Source: Halichondria panicea (lineage: Eukaryota; Porifera; Demospongiae; Suberitida; Halichondriidae). Taken from it: a stretch of 64,000 nt of DNA. The stretch spans positions 7,532,339 to 7,596,338 of the forward strand of contig NC_087379.1 of the NCBI RefSeq assembly GCF_963675165.1, given 5' to 3'. The notes under the pieces were generated by a model. The model was not told the DNA's origin. It did not search any database and saw only the letters and a program-made list of their open reading frames with translations. The stretch's first letter is position 1. The number at the start of each line of letters is the position of its first letter. Below, piece by piece: positions 1 to 11,700 of the stretch. Both the position numbers and the translations under genes were made by a program.

Positions 1-1269
1 ATCTTCATCCTATGCAATGAAACACACACTATTAGAAATACAGACCAGCACAGTATAACACCATACACACACACACATGTAGTGCATACAGCAGAGGCTA
101 GAATGATTGATGCACATACCCCACTTCCACATTGGGGGCGAACTGCATGCATGATGACCTTGAGCACGTCCACATTGCCAGCTGCACAGGCACAGTGGAT
201 GGCCGCCTTGCCAGCTGCCTTGGTGTTCACCTGGGCAACACAATAAGTATTAGTTTGTGAATAACTTAAACACTATGACATCCACCCACATACAACCAAA
301 CAGCTACTGGATGCTCCCCGACACAAGTTATGACCTCTGAGACAGCTCTAAAAACAGGCCTGATGTTTCAACGGCCATAATTTTAATACTGTCGATCCAA
401 TGTCAAAAATTTTATGATTTTCTAAAAGCTTAGAAAGAGACCTTTCAAATGGTATGTTTCAATCCAAAATTTTGTTGGGGGCCTAATTTGTCATTTTTCG
501 GCCTTGGACCATGGGCTATTATTCATGGTATGGTCAAATTGACAAATAGTTTATTGCTGCAATATGAACTTTGATGATACCATTTGAAAGGTCTCTTTCT
601 AAGCTTTCAGAAAATAAAAAAATTATTGCAATTGGATCCACAGAATTCAAGTTATGGCAGCTGAAAGAGCCTCCCAAACAATAATTAAACGTGGTTGGTG
701 GTGGTGTAGTTGAAGATCTTTCAGCAGCCACAACTTTTGTTCTGATGATGTTATGATTTTCTGAAAGCTTACAAAGAGACCTTTCAAATGGTGTGTTTCA
801 ATCCAAAATTTCGTTGGGGCCCTAATTTGTCATTTTTCGGCCTTGGACCATTTATGGTATGGCCAAATTGACAAATAGCTGGAATATGAACTTTGATTAC
901 ACCATTTGAAAGGTCTCTTTGTAAGCTTTCGGAAAATCCAAAAAATTATTGCAATTGGATCCACAGAATTCAAGTTATGGCAGCTGAAAGGTCCCCAAAA
1001 TTGAAAGAAGGGAGAGAGAGTACATAACACTGTGTCCTCACCTCAGTGGGATGTTTGCGTAGGAACTCTCTGAGAGTGTTGGCATCTCCGGCTGCAGCAG
1101 CTGCCACGATGACGGCCAGGTTCTGTACCTGGAAGTTCAGGAGGGTTCTCATCCGGGGAGGCAACCATGGCCTGAGGGTTGAACGTCCACACTCGGCCAT
1201 TGACTGCCACTCGAACATCTCCAGAGGGAATCGAAACACTTTCATCACTCGGCCAACCTGACTCAGCGC
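1..1269 (-). pseudogene. Mind bomb-like 5' ANK exons of the preceding unit, damaged
   Basis: Exons 1269-1042, 230-120 and the first 9 bases of the next exon (DED...). The first exon begins LSQVGRVMKVF and ends ANTLREFLRKHPTE in one frame. The middle part, which matches Mind bomb proteins (SGDVRVAVNGRVWTFNP), lies in another frame. The exon length stays a multiple of 3, so the frame stays open but about 38 residues are scrambled. The exon 120-230 reads VNTKAAGKAAIHCACAAGN (ankyrin). Only 1.1 kb lies between 1269 and the end of gene A, and no MIB/HERC2 or ZZ domain is visible, so the 5' end is missing. Confidence 0.6.
400..960. repeat. Two tandem foldback elements (~215 bp each)
   Basis: Arms GAGACCTTTCAAATGGT and ACCATTTGAAAGGTCTC face each other around 445-600 and again around 776-915. 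Both copies share the flank ATTGCAATTGGATCCACAG. Part of the same element occurs at 36690-36800 and a diverged one at 34660-34935. A dispersed palindromic repeat, probably a MITE family. Confidence 0.65.
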
Positions 1270-1409
1270 CTGGGAGGGTAGCATACGAATATGAACAGTT
1301 TTCCACTACTTTTGAGAGGCTAACACTAGCTTGGGTTGTACTCCCTCTATTCTTAAACTAGGGTGACATGGGGCGAGCGTGAGCGCAGTACAGGTGGTTC
1401 ACATCTGTG

Positions 1410-1862
1410 TTATTGTGAATACCTATGCCTGTCTTGTTCCAAGCGTGCCTCAGGAGTGTCTATAGAAAAAAAACACTGGCTTATCATCATGAACGCCACT
1501 GACAAGTGGCACTTACCCGAGGCTCTGCTGGTTTGAGTTGAAGCAGCCATTTGCTGTAGGCGTGCCGAGTATCTGTAATGAAAATTACACTGGCTTATAT
1601 CACCTGTACGCCACTTGTACTTACCTGAAGCTCTGCTGGTTTGGGTGGAAGCAGCCATTTGCTGTAGGCGTGCCTGCCTAGCCTCAGGAGTCTCTGTGTC
1701 CCGTCTCAGTTGCTGGGATGCTCTATTGGCATCCAGTGCATGCAATGGTTACCTTGAATTTGAGTGCCCTGTGCTTTTCTCTGCGTTTGGCTAGCCTGAC
1801 TTCTTTCTCTTCAGCTGTTTCTTGGGCTGTTGCTTGTCTCTCTCGATCCCTCCTTATTCGTC
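1410..1862 (-). other. Arg/Glu-rich repeat coding fragments
   Basis: Minus-strand blocks reading RRDRERQATAQETAEEK, LRRDTETPEARQARLQQMAA and a second copy of ARLQQMAASTQTSRASG, each followed by GTAAG-like donors. This kind of charged repeat is often found in mobile-element-derived animal proteins. It is a repeated ~100-bp exon unit and no complete gene is visible. It may be an exon set of a neighbouring gene or a transposon relic. Confidence 0.35.
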
Positions 1863-2039
1863 TTGTTTGCTTTCTTTGTCAGGATTCATTTTATGCAACT
1901 TTTTCTTATCGCTGTGCAAAATACAATAAGAATACACGAAATTGGTAAGGACCGCGTGTGCAAAAATCGGCTATCAGGCCTCACGTACCATGACATACAT
2001 ACATGTACATACAGAGAAATTGTCTACAGAGGTCACTAA

Positions 2040-2130
2040 GATAGGGCTCGCTACGCTAGCCCCAATAATAATACTACTAAGTCCACATCTATACAGCCAC
2101 TCACCACTTCAGCGAAGGCAGTGACCCTTT
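2040..2130. repeat. Fragment of the Mind bomb-like exon/intron border
   Basis: CACTCACCACTTCAGCGAAGGCAGTGAC matches 35506-35533 (end of the exon reading VVTAFAEV). A short displaced piece of that gene. No other gene is seen in 1870-2372. Confidence 0.5.
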
Positions 2131-2371
2131 TAAAATGAAAACACAAATAAAATGTGATCAGACAAAAGCTAGCTTCAAATTTTGAAATATAGGACCTAGC
2201 TTCCAAATTGAAACTTGGCTCCATGTTACAAATACATGCACACAATTGACAAGACCTGCCGTGTCACACGAACCCAATATATACGGGCAATACAAAACAC
2301 ACTACCGGTATAAAACTCTACTAACCTGATAAAAATACAGGATACAAAACAAATAATTCGCTACACATGTA

Positions 2372-2700
2372 CTATGTCAGTTTACTATTATCTAGGCAAT
2401 GTTTATATACTTTACTTGCAATCTCATATTTCTTTAATCTTAGGAGTAGTTTCACTAGAGTTCTATAAGTTGCAGCAGCTGGGTTTCTACTCTGCCACAG
2501 GGACAAGCATTGCATCATGGCCGTTTGCGTGTCTTCTAAAACTTTAATCTGCCTCACATCAGCTTGCTGAGCAGGAGTGAGTCCCAACGCTAGACTGTAC
2601 ATTTTCACGTTGTCCAAATGAGCCGCCAAATAAACGAACTCTGTTGTCTCAATCTCGTTGTTGAGTAGAGGGTGTTCAATGTCTATCCTCTCTGCCAGGC
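2372..2700 (-). CDS. Terminal death-domain exon, copy A
   Basis: Acceptor CACACTGCAG, then [17 protein letters not shown] and a death-domain core ([39 protein letters not shown]). It ends LDNSKLT-stop. It enters in phase 1, matching exon 3158-3209. The first half is like copy B's terminal exon but the last ~35 residues match the relic at 37597-37698 better. Confidence 0.85.
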
Positions 2701-5700
2701 CTGCAGTGTGGATAGGGTGAGGGTCAGCATGGTGTGGATTGCAATACAATGACAATACATAGCTCAGAGGAGGTCTGGAGTCTGACTCTCATGCAGAGAA
2801 GTATGGCTCCTGGGGAGTAGGATCCCAGAGTCAGCTAACAGAGACAAACCAGACACAATTCTAGCTTTCCCAGAGGCTTATGTTTCAAATAATAGCCGCG
2901 TTTAGATTGCTAGTACGCAAAAAGCTTTTTAGGTTTAGCTCGCGCCTTTTCTGCGAAAAAAAGACTTCTTTGCAAAATCTGCCAAATTTTAAGCCTTAGT
3001 TTTAATGCTACAAGTTTCCCTACGTACAAATTGTGATGCCTAAATCACCAGGTAAGCCAAACTGAGCAGTGATAGACACACACAGACAGACAGACTGACA
3101 GACTGACAGACTACTGTAACCGAAGCCGCCTACGCACCTCGGGTTAATTATACTTACCACCATGAGTAAGATGACAAATATCAGGAGAGATGTCGCTGGT
3201 AGCTTTTGTCTGTAAAGAGAAATCAAATATTAGCTACTTGTGTTTGTAACGTAGAGTATAGAACATGTACTGTAAAAATTTATACAAAATAAAGCTTTCA
3301 ATTGTAATATAGTTGATAGTTTCCCACCTTAATGGTTGCTGCAATGTCCCCACGAGCAATGGCGGGAGACTCTAGTGCTCTAATAAGGGCACACCAGGAG
3401 GGGGGAGGAGAGGAGCGCTTCACCCAGTGTGTCAGCATGGCCTCAAAGCACGGCTCAACCCAGTGATAGTCCTTCTCAAGACTCTGTATCAGTACACACA
3501 GTGAAACACAGTATTAAATACTTAGTAAGAGCTCAACATTACGTTGCTATAGTAATCTGTTAAATAAGTTGGTACTTCATACAAGACCACACCAAATATG
3601 CAGAGTCAGCATTGCTATAGATACCTCATTCTAAAAATGTAATGCTCACTATTCAACCATTAAATAACCGCAGCAGTCAATTAAATAGTGCACACACATA
3701 ATTAGGACTACACTGGGAGAATACACTCAAGGTGGTGGAGGGACACATTCTTAAGGTCTCACCTTCCTAGTTGCATAGTCAATGTCCAGTTCTATAGCCA
3801 GGCTGTACCAGTCAGAGCGTATCTCTTTGATCACTTCCTTCACATCTGCAAACAGCTGATCAGTTTCAGAGCTGGAGGTGTTCTCTGTAACAATTGAAAT
3901 TGTAAATAGATGATTATACATGTACAGTACACACGTAACAATGTATTATACATGTACACATTACACACATTATAATCTGCATACAAGCTCTAACATTATT
4001 CTCACCAACACTCTCTTTGAGGCAGTGGTACACGGTGAAGAAATGCTTCTGGTTCTTGGAGATCTCACAACTGATAAAGCCCTTGAAGTGACCATGTGAC
4101 GAAGCCTTGAATTCCAACTTGTGTTCATCACCATCAATTTCAGGACTTCTTTTGCTCCACTCGAAGGAGAGGCTCTTGTCCCTCAACTCTCGCCTAGAGG
4201 CAAAGGGCAGAGCCTTGAGAGTAACATCCTCTCTCAGACTGACTTCCTGTACACAGGGATACGTACTAGTTAATGCACGGTTGCAAGTGCTCTATATATT
4301 ATGGATATTATTGGCCAATAGCTCGAGGCGAAGCCGAGTGCTACATGATGCTTCGAGAACTTCCGCGAGGCCAAAATATCCATAGAGCACGAGCATAAAA
4401 CAGTGCATTAACTGGTTTGTAACTTTTAGCTGCTTGCAGCTACCAATAGCTATCGGCTCTAATATGTAGAATAGCAACTTTCTACGAAAATATTTTGCTA
4501 TTCCTGATTCTGGAGAGTCTGCAATGGCCTTCAACGTACTGGTAAGCAAAACTAGCCTTTACTCGAGAATAAAGCCTTTGTTAGAAAGATAGCATTGCTA
4601 GAAGCTTATAGAATCACTTAGCTGTACTCGCATTGCAACCATGGAGCAGTTGTAGCTATTATAAAATTCTATGGCTTAAAATCAATTATTTTGACCACCA
4701 ACTGTGCTCTAACTACCAAAAATTCCAACCACAGAATAATAGAGCACAGTTTGTGTTTACTACAGTTGTAGATCCTAGTCTATGGCATTTGCATAGTTCT
4801 TCCTTTGATCTTTGTACAAAAAACAATGTACAATGAATGCTTGCACACATAATATTAATAGTTAAATACACAAAAAACTGTTATAATCTGATACTAAAAT
4901 TAAATGCTAGTACACAGGAATGGTAATTCTTATAGTGCATACACTGTAACTGTTAGTTCACTTACTTCTGCGAACCAGCATTCTTGGTGAGGACTCAGAG
5001 AGACTTTGCTGGTGCATTTAAAGCAGGGATCAGCTCCAGGTGTGAGGAGACAAAGCTTGGAACCATCTTCATGTTTGCCACAGTAGCAGTCGAAGGCAAT
5101 GATTGGAGTGAGTAGTGGACTGATGTCCTTCATCACCAACAGGAGGGTTGAGAGGACGTAGGAACAAAGCTCGTGCATCGTATGGTCCCTGTCCTGTCGA
5201 ATAATCCGTATCTCATAGCAATCGACGTTAGCGATAAGGGTAACAAAATGCTTGGCAGATTCGTCAATGTGAAAGGAGACGAGGTTTCTCTTTACTGAGG
5301 TATCAGTGGCAAGTTTCCAAGTCATGCCCAGAATTCCAGTACTCCCCCTTGAGACCAATTCACTGATCATGGCACAAAATACTCCAATGGGAACGTATTG
5401 GGGTTTGAATGTGATCTTGATTGGAGAGGGTGTATCAATGCCAGTGGGGGGTGGTTTCGTTAGTTCCTCGCGAGATGCACACTTGAGAATAGCGGGGATG
5501 AAATATGTCGTTTCAACTTCTTCTGTGGTATGGTCTTCCTCCACTGTTGTGATTTTGGCCAAAAGGTGGGAATGCTCGAGCAGTATGAGCAGCTTCTCAA
5601 CAGGAATCAACTGGTCTTTCTTCACCCCCTGGTTTTCCTCCGAATGGCATCGAGTGATTGTTTTCAGTAAGAATGAACCCTTGAGTATCCAATTTTTTCT

Positions 5701-8700
5701 CTCATTATCGTTAAACTGAATATTGCCCTCTTCAGAATGGAGCTCCAGCAGCGGATTGACAACGAGAACACTGAGGCTGTTGAATACCACTTGGGGGTTG
5801 CAAATGACAAAGTTTCCAAACCAACCATCTTTATCCTTGATCTCTGGATGATATATCAAAGCTCCGACAAATCGATCAAGGTACCAAACGGTGAATCGAA
5901 CTTCCTCCTCACTCATCTTTAACCCCTCGGTACCGATACGAATGCATTCTTCCATAGACACAATGTCATACTCTTTTCTCAGTACAACTCCCAACAAAAG
6001 CTGTTGTGGGCGAATTCGAAGCTTGGCATCTTTGAAATAGCTACTGAATATGCCATGAAGATGTTCACGAAGAGGTTCCATATCAGAATCAGTGCCTTCA
6101 TAGTTGTCGACTGCTATGAACTTCTTGTCTTTTGGGTGTGAAAGTAATTTCTCAAACTTGCTGGTAATCTTGCTCACAGCTTCGTTTTTCTCTGTCAACT
6201 TTTGCTCTAAGCGGTCTTGGACATCTTTCTTGAAAGTGTCTGAGTTGAGGTGTTGGCTGACTGTTTGCTCAATGGCAGCCATGTCTTCTGCACTGACGTT
6301 AGCAGGCTCATCACTCTTCAGTAGAGTCAAAATATTCCGAATTGCTTTCTTTTGTTCGTGTTCATTTAGGCTCTTGTCGGCAGTGGTACTATCGCTCTTG
6401 CTGGCAGTGGTGCTATCGCTCTTGCTGGCAGTGGTGCCATCGCTCTTGCTGGCAGTGGTGCCATAGCTCTTGCTGGCAGTGGTGCCATCGCTCTTGTCGG
6501 CAGTGGTGCCATCGCTCTTGTCGGCAGTGGTGCTTTCGCTCTTGCTGGCAGTGGTCTTGCTGGCAGTGGTACTATCGCTCTTGCTGGCAGTGGTACTATC
6601 GCTCTTGCTGGTAGTGGTATTGCTGGCAGTGGTGCTATCGCTCTTGCTGGCAGTGGTGCTATCGCTCTTGCTGGTAGTGGTCTTGCTGGCAGTGGTACTA
6701 TCGCTCTTGCTGGAAGTGGTACTATCGCTCTTGTCGGCAGTGGTACTATGGCTCTTGCTGGCAGTGGTACTATCGCTCTTGCTGGTAGTGGTACTATCGC
6801 TCTTGTCGGCAGTGGTACTACTATGGCTCTTGCTGGCTGTAGTACTATCGCTTTTGCTGGCAGTGGTACTATCGCTCTTGCTGGTAGTGTTACTATCGCT
6901 CTTGCTGGCAGTGGTACTATCGCTCTTGCTGGCAGTGGTCTTGCTGGTAGTGGTCTTGCTGGCAGTGGTACTATTGCTCTTGCTGGCAGTGGTACTATCG
7001 CTTTTGCTGACAGCTTTTGTGGAGGCACAACATTTCTCGTACAGGAGATCGACTTTGATTTGCATTGCCAGTTCATCCTTGAAAGTACCTATGAGGGTAG
7101 CAACAGGCTTAGCAGAGCCTAGATTGCCCAGTTTACTACACTGCTCTCTGTCAATGTCCGAGTCAATCTTGGTATGGTGGCTGATAGCTGACAGGATTTG
7201 AGAGAGCGTTTCTCTGCTTGTGTACGTTGAATCGTATGGTGTGATCTTGTCCTTTCCTCGTTCGTACGAGACTTGACACATGTCATCGAGGTCTTTGTCC
7301 AGTCGAAAGAATACTAGGAAAATCCCTGCGCCTTTGCTTAGAAAAGGAAACATCTCCACAAATCCAGGCTGCCCACCTATATCGACCAGATTGAGTAGGA
7401 CTTTGTTCAGCAGCTCTTTAGTGTACTCTCCTGAACCCACAATACTCCGGAGTCTCGAGACAACCTTTCCAACATCTACAGTAGTCACTTTCACGACCTT
7501 TTCCGGTGGTTCTGGTGTTGGTGATACCGGTGTTGGTGACACCGTTTCTTTGGGTACAGTAGCAGTTTCATCGATCTTGAGTTGAGTTTGCTTCTTTGGG
7601 TCAGTGGTTTCTTTTTTGGGCTGTTCCTTAGGTGTACTAGTATTGCTGACAGTGCTGTCTTCAATAGGTTCACAGGACATAAGGTAAGAGAAGATAAACT
7701 GTGTTTCTTCCTCTAGACTTGAAGACGCTTTGAATTCAAGCTTTGTTCCAGATTTGTCCACAAAGGCCAATACTTGTTCACACTCGGCTAGTAATGTACT
7801 GCAACGTTTCCTTTGATCTTCAGGCAGCAAAGACAGGTTAGTGATGGATCCAACAAGCCGCTGTCGAGTGGTCGTTTTTCCAAGACCCGAGGGACCAATG
7901 AAGTGCGTCTTGAGATAATGTAGCTCTATAGTGCCACTTGTGTCGGCCATCATCTCACCCAGTTTCTTTAAGTAGGTTCGGTTTTGAATATTGACTGCAA
8001 AAAAGTAAACAATCGGTAATATTATTGAACCAAAGTAGTGGTAAATAATTATTATTTTTGTGGCACATTTTTGTATCAAAATTAAGGTCCGATTGATATA
8101 AATAATGAAAGCACCGCGGGTGCTGATGCCTCGGTGGAGGTGCCAAGCTACATAACATAAAGCTACTAATAGCTAGCTTTTATACACACATTGATTATAA
8201 TTATCACGATAAACATTTTTAATTTTGTTGCGCAGAATACACAATCACAGGGAAACTCAAATAGTGGGTAATGATCGACGATGATTGTTGTTAAAAACGA
8301 TCGATGCCAAAAGTTCAAGTCTAAAATTAATGGCTGCAAGTCAGCACAGCCTTCCAGCTCTCTTCTCACTCTTGCAGCTACCAATAGCTAGCGTTCTAGT
8401 GCAGAGCTAACTACTAAGTAGAGTAGCAACACTCTGTGAACAAGTTTTGCTACGGACTCTTCTGAAAAGGCTGCAATGGCATTCCAAGTAAGCAAAACTA
8501 GGCATAATTCGAGAACGAAGCTTTATTTTGCAAATCCACAAATATGAATCTATGACTAGAAGCCTATAGAAACTCTTACTTGCATTTCATTGATCCTTGA
8601 GCAGCTCTAACAGTCAATACACAAACACACTAGCTACCCTATACCTCGCTTGTACTCAACAGTGCAGTCTAGGAGAGACGTGTACAAGCATGCATGCATG

Positions 8701-11700
8701 ATGGTCACAATTTATAGGGATTCTTCTCTGTTGTGATTTCAATATTAATACCGGTAATTACGGATAGAGTCGAATAGCTACTTAGTAGAGGGCTTAGGCG
8801 GAGGGTGGTTATCACCTGACATGTAGTAACATGTGTACATGTACTTACGTTGGGTCAATTGCTGACAGATTTGATGAGCTGTGTCTCCTTTCCCCAATCT
8901 CAGTGCGATATCCAGTAGAGCTCTGTAAGTTGCTTGTGAAGGATTATGTTGTTTCCAGATTTGCAAGCACTTCATCATGGCTGCTTGAGTTCCACGTGAT
9001 TGGTTCACATCGGCTTGTTCAGCAATAGCTAGCCCCATTGCAGTTGAATAAAGTTCCACATCATCAAAACATAAGGCCAATTCGGGAGTATCAGGGTCAT
9101 CTATTTCACTGTTGAGTTGCTCGTCAGTCAGATTGTATTGCTCTACTAGTTCTTGAAGAGTGACTCGTTTAGCGGATGGTCCTATAATTATACATTGATT
9201 AGTGGCGTGAACAATTATCATAACACCAATGCAGCTAAGCTTCCATACTCAATGTTGGAGACATAAGGCCATGCATGCAAAGTCAATTTATAGTTTCTCA
9301 GGCTATTATTCCTAAAATAGCAAGCGGATTGAGGCATATTTGATAAACATTAATGATAATAATATTCATAGAATTTTAATTGAAAACACACCCCTAACTT
9401 CCTCAATAAGCGGAAGTGCATAATTTTTACTAATTAATTTTAGTCATAATTATTTCATGACCAAAAAACCATACAAATTTATCCTTTTCTTTTCTTTAAT
9501 TTGAGGTCACACATGTGATATTGTAAAGCTGCCAATTTCGAGCGCGAGGGCCTGAGAAACTACAAATTGACTTTGCATGGCATAATGATGGTAAGATATG
9601 GGGCAGGTGAATTATCTGCAGTATAGAATAATTATGCCTATTAAGTAGGTAAATTATATTCTTTTGCAGAATGAGTAACTGAGTCTGAGTTTGGTAAATT
9701 ACCAGCTGACGAGCTAGTTCAGATTATAGTGAGACAAGAATTGTTAGGTACAGTAGCGTCACTGTACTTTATATTGACCGCTACTGTACCAGAGGAGGTA
9801 CGACATCCGCGTGTCATCCGCATGTCTTTAACGCACACATTTCTTAGGTCAAAGTTCGGAATGTGTGTGTTTAAGACACGCGGATGTCGTACCTCCTCTG
9901 CTACTGTAGAACACTTCCACACACAATATTATAGTTATAGCCTTGTTCCTGCTGACATACCTAATTTAGAAGGCACCTCTTCTCTGACTGTATCATGGTC
10001 CTGTGAAGAGCAATACAATATAATACATATTCCACGCTTCAATTATCCATGCAATGCACGTCTACTAGAATACTAATCGATACTGTACAATATGTACACC
10101 TATAGCTTGAATGCTAACAACACCTCTTGATCCTCACCACAGATACTAACATGAGCCACAACAATATACAATAATAGGCTATACCGAAAAGGAAGGGGAC
10201 CAGGCCTCCCTGTGTAAATGGTTGAAACACTCCGCGTTATGATTTTGCGCTCGCGAATATTTTCGTTTTGACCGTACTCTGGTTGTTATTTCAACTATTT
10301 CTAGCTCTCCTATCTACTAGCGATCACTCAGGGCTGGGAGGTACTCTAGAGAAGTAAGTTTACACCACCATGACTTCTGACAAGCTCTAAGTCCGTTGTC
10401 TTTACTCTGTTTTTAATTTTTGTTCACTATGTTATTCATTGCAAATTTGATTTCACAGTTTATGCAACAGCATGTGGTTGTGACGGAGGGTTGAAGAAAC
10501 GCCTACTACTGTTTTAAGTGGAGTTGCGTACTCTTCCTCTTGGTGAAAGGTTGATTAATGTGTTTTTGATGAATGTTACAGTATTTGTAATTCAGGAACA
10601 ACAAACTCTTAAACTAAAACACTTATGATCAATGCAGAGGAGGCTAATTGTACCTCCTCTGTGATCAGTGTGTGCATTATTGAGGTATGGACTCACATGT
10701 GATTCAGTAGCTTCCTCCAGCAGCTTTATTATTGAAGGGTTAGAGTATTTTGATCTCTTGGCCTTCATCAGAACAGTCCATCCATCCTGTGATGATGATC
10801 ATATGAAGGGATGAGACGTACATTGTAAGAGGTAAAGTGGTCTAATGCGTATTACATGTAATTTGCTGACAGAGCAATACTGGCAATGGTAATTGCATAT
10901 TAAGAGGTTGGGGATATCTGTTAAGGTACAAATGACTGGGACATCAGTTTAAAGCACTAAGGAAATGTACAGTCATGCATGTGATTGTCAGTACATGTAC
11001 TTAACAATGATGTACAGTACACCTACAACTGCATGTATATATACGTATGTACGTCACAGAAAATTTAGCAAATCAGACACCCTACAAGAGTGAGAGCATA
11101 CGGTAACTTTTGAGAACACATCTGTGCGATAGACCATAAATAAAGTAAAGGAAAGGGATTGGCAAAGAACAAAAATGCAACTATCTAGCTATGTTGTTAA
11201 ACTGTACAACCTTTTTAAGTGCTACGTACGTATCATAATTATTCATTTGTGTACAACATATCCACGAAAATGTATGCAGCCCAGTTCGTCAACTTAGACA
11301 CAAATAAGCAAGATAAGCGTAAAATTATAAGCAAAACGTAACAATTAAAATACTGGCAATGTGCATAATTGTAAGTACATGCGCAAATATTTCATTTGCC
11401 AAATGCTGCCTATAAACACAATCAGATACTCACCTTGTTAGCCAGGTCCACCACTGCTCCTGAGGAGAGCAGCTCTCTAGTACAGTCAGTGTGACCTTCA
11501 TAGGCTGCCCACATGAGTGGAGTCCACCCATCCTACAAGAGTGAGAGCATAATAATAACTTTTGACAACACATCTGTGTGATAGATCATAGTTACACTTA
11601 TTTTTGGAATTTACCATTTGCCCCAAACTGAGTGTGCAGTGAGCGTAGTTTACAGCGCCCAAATCAACTTTTATAACCTCACAAATATTATGGTGGCGCT

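Noticed and set aside
3020-3226. Possible C-terminal membrane anchor ([17 protein letters not shown])
   Set aside because: Splice phase requires another frame ([17 protein letters not shown]). The A/B difference here is synonymous in that frame and changes a residue in the hydrophobic frame.
6366-7201. Plus- and alternative-frame ORFs rich in LLLAVVLS or LPARAIVP
   Set aside because: Shadows of the 24-bp octapeptide repeat in the GTPase exon.
7995-8079. Upstream ORF extension of the GTPase exon (MIQKCATK)
   Set aside because: It crosses a good acceptor, is not conserved in frame in copy B and would break the phase link to the death-domain exon.
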